Below the pieces are notes generated by a model, which worked only from the letters and a program-made list of their open reading frames with translations, ran no database searches and was not told the DNA's origin. The position numbers and the translations under genes were made by a program. Shown piece after piece: positions 61,001 through 64,000 of a stretch of DNA of 64,000 bases; within the stretch, counting starts at the first letter, position 1, and each line of letters begins with the position of its first letter. The DNA comes from Rehmannia glutinosa (Eukaryota > Streptophyta > Magnoliopsida > Lamiales > Orobanchaceae). The stretch spans positions 48,955,335 to 49,019,334 of the forward strand of contig CM071930.1 in assembly GCA_016081115.2 (NCBI GenBank), read 5' to 3'.

Positions 61001-63737
61001 TGAATCACCAGGTATCAACTAGCATCGTGAACTAAATTATTTACATTTTTACAAGCAATTACATATTCAGAAAAGATTTACCAAGATATAGGTGAAAATT
61101 AGTAAAGAATAGAAGCGGAAAAAAAAATACTCACATTCCCCACGATGATCCCTGACAACAAAGGGTTCCGTTTTTGCCTCTCTTATTCTGATGCCACCAA
61201 TGTCATCAATCAATCTAGCCCCTAGCCTGAATTTACGACTTCTAGTCCAGCTTGAATTATCTGTAAATGTAACACCACCAACCATTCCAGTGCCATCTGT
61301 AAGAGTCAAGATCACATCCCCATTTAAAAGAGGCTTCTTGCCTTCCCGCTCTCTCACTATATTGTTTGAAAATTCTTCAAGCGTCCAATTGTCTACCTCA
61401 TCACCGTCAAAATCTCCTTCAAGAACTACAATTTCCACTTTTGCAGAGGATTCAAGACCACTGGAAACAACTTGTTCAGTTAGCACATCAACTAAAGCAA
61501 TTCCCATAGTTGTGCAACCTTCTCCTTCAATGCGGGTCCCAGTAAACACTGGAAGAGATATAGCATTTAAAAATCGTAACTGTAAACTCCTCGACTGAGA
61601 AGGGTGTATATCTTTCCCACAATTCCTAGAAATTTTAACCCACAAAAAAAAAAAAAACACAGGCATAAGCACAGTAAATTAGCAAATGGTGAGAGTGTCT
61701 CATATGAATAATCTTGTTGCGGAATATTAACAATAATAAGAAAATTAATATTATTGCTTTCACTAAAAGGTTTGATGGCGTACCGTTTCGTACTGATTAT
61801 ATATTTTTTTAATGCTGAGTCGACTTCCTCTTTTACCTGTGAGGTCACATTGAAACAAACTACTCGACATTAGCAATTATGCATTCTTTCACCAATGAAA
61901 ATCTATGTAGCGAAAAGCTAGACTACATAGTTTACATATTTGCAAAGTAATTGAAGGGGCTCCATTAACATTAGCACAGACATCTAATTTATTAACTCCA
62001 AACAAAGACTTTACCATATAAAATTTAAGAAAATGGTAAGTGAATATAGATGCGTGCATATAATCTTTTTCCCACAGCTGTCAAACTGAGACATAAATTG
62101 ATAGAGTCAAGGGTAAAGTAATTTGAAGGAAAAGCAATAATTGATATTATTAATGTAGGAAACAAAACAAGAACGCGAAGTTCTCCTCGGGAAATCTCCC
62201 GCCCAGCTTAAAGCCGACAAACACAATAATTCCAAAGTGTCCTATATGAAATAATAATACTTGCTTAAATAGCAACATAACCTTAAACCTAACCCTACGG
62301 GCTTAAAGCCCAATAATAAAAATTAGTTAAACTAGGAAACTAAATCCTAATTAAACTAGGAAATAACAATTGGCCTTAATTAAACCTAACTGAACTAGGA
62401 AATAATAATTAACCTTAATTAAACCACCAATAATTAAACTAAATAATCCTAATTAAATAATCAAAATCGATATGTAACTTAAATCATGTCTCAAATGAGG
62501 AGTGTGACATCTCCCTTCAATCTAGGAGTTTTTTATACAATATATGGTGGTGAAAAACATAAGCACAAACAGAAGATGTTTTTTTAGGTAATGGAATAAA
62601 GTGTTGAACCCCACAATCTCGTGAGAAGTTCATTGGTAATGATTAATCATCTAACCAGTTTATACACCAGAGACCTAGAGTTAATGATAAGAGTGACTAA
62701 ACAAGTAAAACCAACCAAATTCAACGCTTATGATTTATATGGAAAAAGAGGAGCAAATAGTAAAAAAATTCAATACAATGTTAAATGTTATATGTTTCTG
62801 AATCAAATACTTCAAGTGAACTCACAACTCGACGAATCAGAGGCTCCAGAACAGGATTAATGAGATTTTGCAATTTCATCAGGTTCATCACATCCAGCAC
62901 TACCCTATGAAAAGTACCAAAAAAAGAATCAGTATAACAATATTCTAAAATCTGAAAACCACATAGATTTAACTTTGTCACAAAGTACCCAAGAAAACTG
63001 ATCCTCCTTTCGACTGGTCTGCAGTATTTTGTCTCCAGCTCAGTTTTTGAACATAAAATGGCAAGAGCATAAATAAAGAATTTTAATCTTTCTCATGGAA
63101 CACAGAATCCCATGAAAACCCATTAAATGTCTTCGTGGATTTATTGCAAACCATAGTAATGTGACTTTAAGCTCCATGGCTTCTCATTTCTTGTGCAACT
63201 ACGCAACTCAGTCCTTATTTTTTTCCCATTTATCATTATCCCTTGAAAGGAAGATAGCCCATTTTCTACACAAAATTCAAATCCTACAGTGTATTAAACG
63301 TTCAACGCAAATTATTATTATTACTTTTTTACCAACAAATGAAAAACACACAATTCATTCTTCCCTTTTTGATTTTTTTTTTTTTTTAATTCGTTCAAAC
63401 TAAAATATTCTAAAATAAGGCCACCAAGATATCCAATTCAAATCTTCAACAATCTTAGCCAGAATTAATAAACTCTAACATGAACGAATAATTCTCAAAT
63501 AGGAATTCACTAGAACCATGAAAATCCAAGCAAACACGATGAGACCCCTTGAAATTACACACCCTGGCATAGCTACTCGTTTAAAAAAAAATAAAAATAA
63601 AATAAAATCAAGAAACAGATTCTTGTGTCCTCAATTATCAAAACACTTTTTATGTACCTTCTAAAAGAATGGGATTTCCTTAAACGCTTGTCATCAAAAG
63701 AAGAACCCTCCTCTTGTTGCTGCCGCTTCTGAGACAT
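58058..63737 (-). CDS. CBP60: CALMODULIN-BINDING PROTEIN 60 (CBP60) family protein, seven exons
   Basis: Plant transcription regulator bound by calcium-calmodulin; some family members drive salicylic-acid immunity genes. Exons (minus): 63737-63658, 62904-62811, 61836-61784, 61625-61135, 60422-60262, 59511-59302, 58618-58058. All introns are GT/AG and phases agree. The sum is 1650 bp, 549 residues, usual for the family. The start is the first ATG after an in-frame stop (MSQKRQ), with a basic, possible nuclear-localisation stretch (DKRLRK). Conserved blocks follow: NLINPVLEPLIRRVVSSLE, LPVFTGTRIEGE, VVLEGDF, FTDNSSWTRSRKFRLGAR, REAKTEPFVVRDHRGE, PSLSDEVWRLEKIGKGGALH, RDFLILLTLDP, ILGTGMSAKKWEVTMEHA. 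The C-terminus has a basic aromatic helix (KGWNVLVCVLRWRFSIKRI), the likely calmodulin-binding site of A-F-type CBP60s. Which member it is cannot be said here. Confidence 0.92.
58691..58925. repeat. Intronic MITE-like repeat, copy 2, with poly(T) tract
   Basis: Starts ggattaaattacaaaactac, ends gtaattatgctaaacctta. Lies in intron 6. A run of about 30 T (58880-58910) sits near the right end. Confidence 0.65.
58926..59210. repeat. Intronic MITE-like repeat, copy 3
   Basis: Starts ggataattacaaaaatcctc directly at the end of copy 2 and ends gtaattatgctaaaccttaa. Intron 6. Confidence 0.6.
59764..60018. repeat. Intronic MITE-like repeat, copy 4
   Basis: Starts aggtaaattacaaaaactac and ends tttttgtaactaagcct, an inverted repeat at both ends. 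Intron 5. Confidence 0.65.
62150..62520. repeat. Repeat-like stretch in CBP60 intron 2
   Basis: Contains a GC-richer start (gaagttctcctcgggaaatc) and then imperfect copies of 'aaactaggaaataataatta' and ccttaattaaacc (62330-62460), unlike the rest of the intron. Possibly an old transposon fragment. Class unknown. Confidence 0.35.
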
Positions 63738-64000
63738 TTCCAAAGCCCCAGACAACCACTCTAACGCTTTGTTATAGCAACTTTAGAACTCACAATAGCG
63801 AAATAAAACTGTACATATATGATATACACACACATATAAATCACGGGGACCTGGATGAGAGAAGCAGAAGCAAGACTGTAGCTTGAGGGATCACGGTGGT
63901 CCCATGAAATATTTTCTCTTGAAAATACTAACAGAACAAAAACCAGCGTAAAAGACGCTGTTTTGAATGTTAAAATTAAGTGTACAATTACAACACTGGT
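63738..64000 (-). promoter_or_regulatory. CBP60: 5' leader and upstream region of CBP60
   Basis: No coding. An in-frame stop lies shortly upstream of the ATG and no other in-frame ATG intervenes, which fixes the start. Promoter elements cannot be assigned from this short piece. Confidence 0.4.

Noticed and set aside
61191..61598. 135-codon plus-strand open frame over CBP60 exon 4
   Set aside because: Antisense to a well-supported exon with GT/AG borders and conserved CBP60 residues.
1..64000. A novel defence, biosynthetic or phage-like gene system
   Set aside because: Every long coding block found belongs to a known retroelement protein or to CBP60. No gene cluster remains unexplained.

Overview
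The window is nuclear DNA from a flowering plant, probably a eudicot. It holds plant-specific Sirevirus (Ty1/copia), Tekay/Del-like (Ty3/gypsy) and Cassandra retroelements, a plant L1-type LINE with an RNase H domain, and one intron-containing host gene of the plant-only CBP60 calmodulin-binding family. I could not narrow the species. There is no sign of bacterial, viral or organellar DNA, and no CRISPR array.

Region by region: 1-3985 is the 5' part of a broken Sirevirus (element A: LTR end, primer-binding site, gag, start of pol). 3986-6250 holds small TIR/MITE-like repeats and AT-rich DNA. 6273-11338 is a run of three different terminal-inverted-repeat elements, separated and flanked by (TA)n microsatellites. 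11552-56851 is a single LINE that has been opened repeatedly by younger insertions. 56852-64000 is host DNA carrying a seven-exon CBP60 gene on the minus strand (58058-63737) with short MITE-like repeats in its introns and at its 3' end.

The LINE is a Russian doll. A complete Cassandra TRIM (11801-12928, TSD CATGG) sits in its ORF1. A complete minus-strand Sirevirus C (16349-54020, TSD TATTC) sits in its ORF2. Sirevirus C is itself split by a gypsy solo-LTR-like insertion (23146-24575) and by a chromodomain Ty3/gypsy element D (27261-49439, TSD AAAAY). Element D contains a complete plus-strand Sirevirus B (32191-46360, TSD ACTTC), and one of its LTRs carries a hAT-like MITE (29535-30796, TSD CCTATCAC). 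Each boundary is supported by target-site duplications, and usually also by the interrupted coding sequence resuming on the far side. Subtracting insertions gives about 6.5 kb for the LINE, about 14.05 kb for C, 14.17 kb for B and about 6.7 kb for D.

All transposon coding regions are decayed. The only intact-looking gene is CBP60, which predicts 549 residues from seven exons with consistent GT/AG sites and phases. The oddest signal is that Sirevirus B, which must be younger than D, has more divergent LTRs than D. Many of the differences fall at CAG/CTG trinucleotides, which suggests a methylation-linked basecalling artefact or a strong CHG-directed mutational process rather than age. I see no new enzymatic system here; the interest lies in the nesting record, the TA-tract-bound element trio and the CAG/CTG anomaly.
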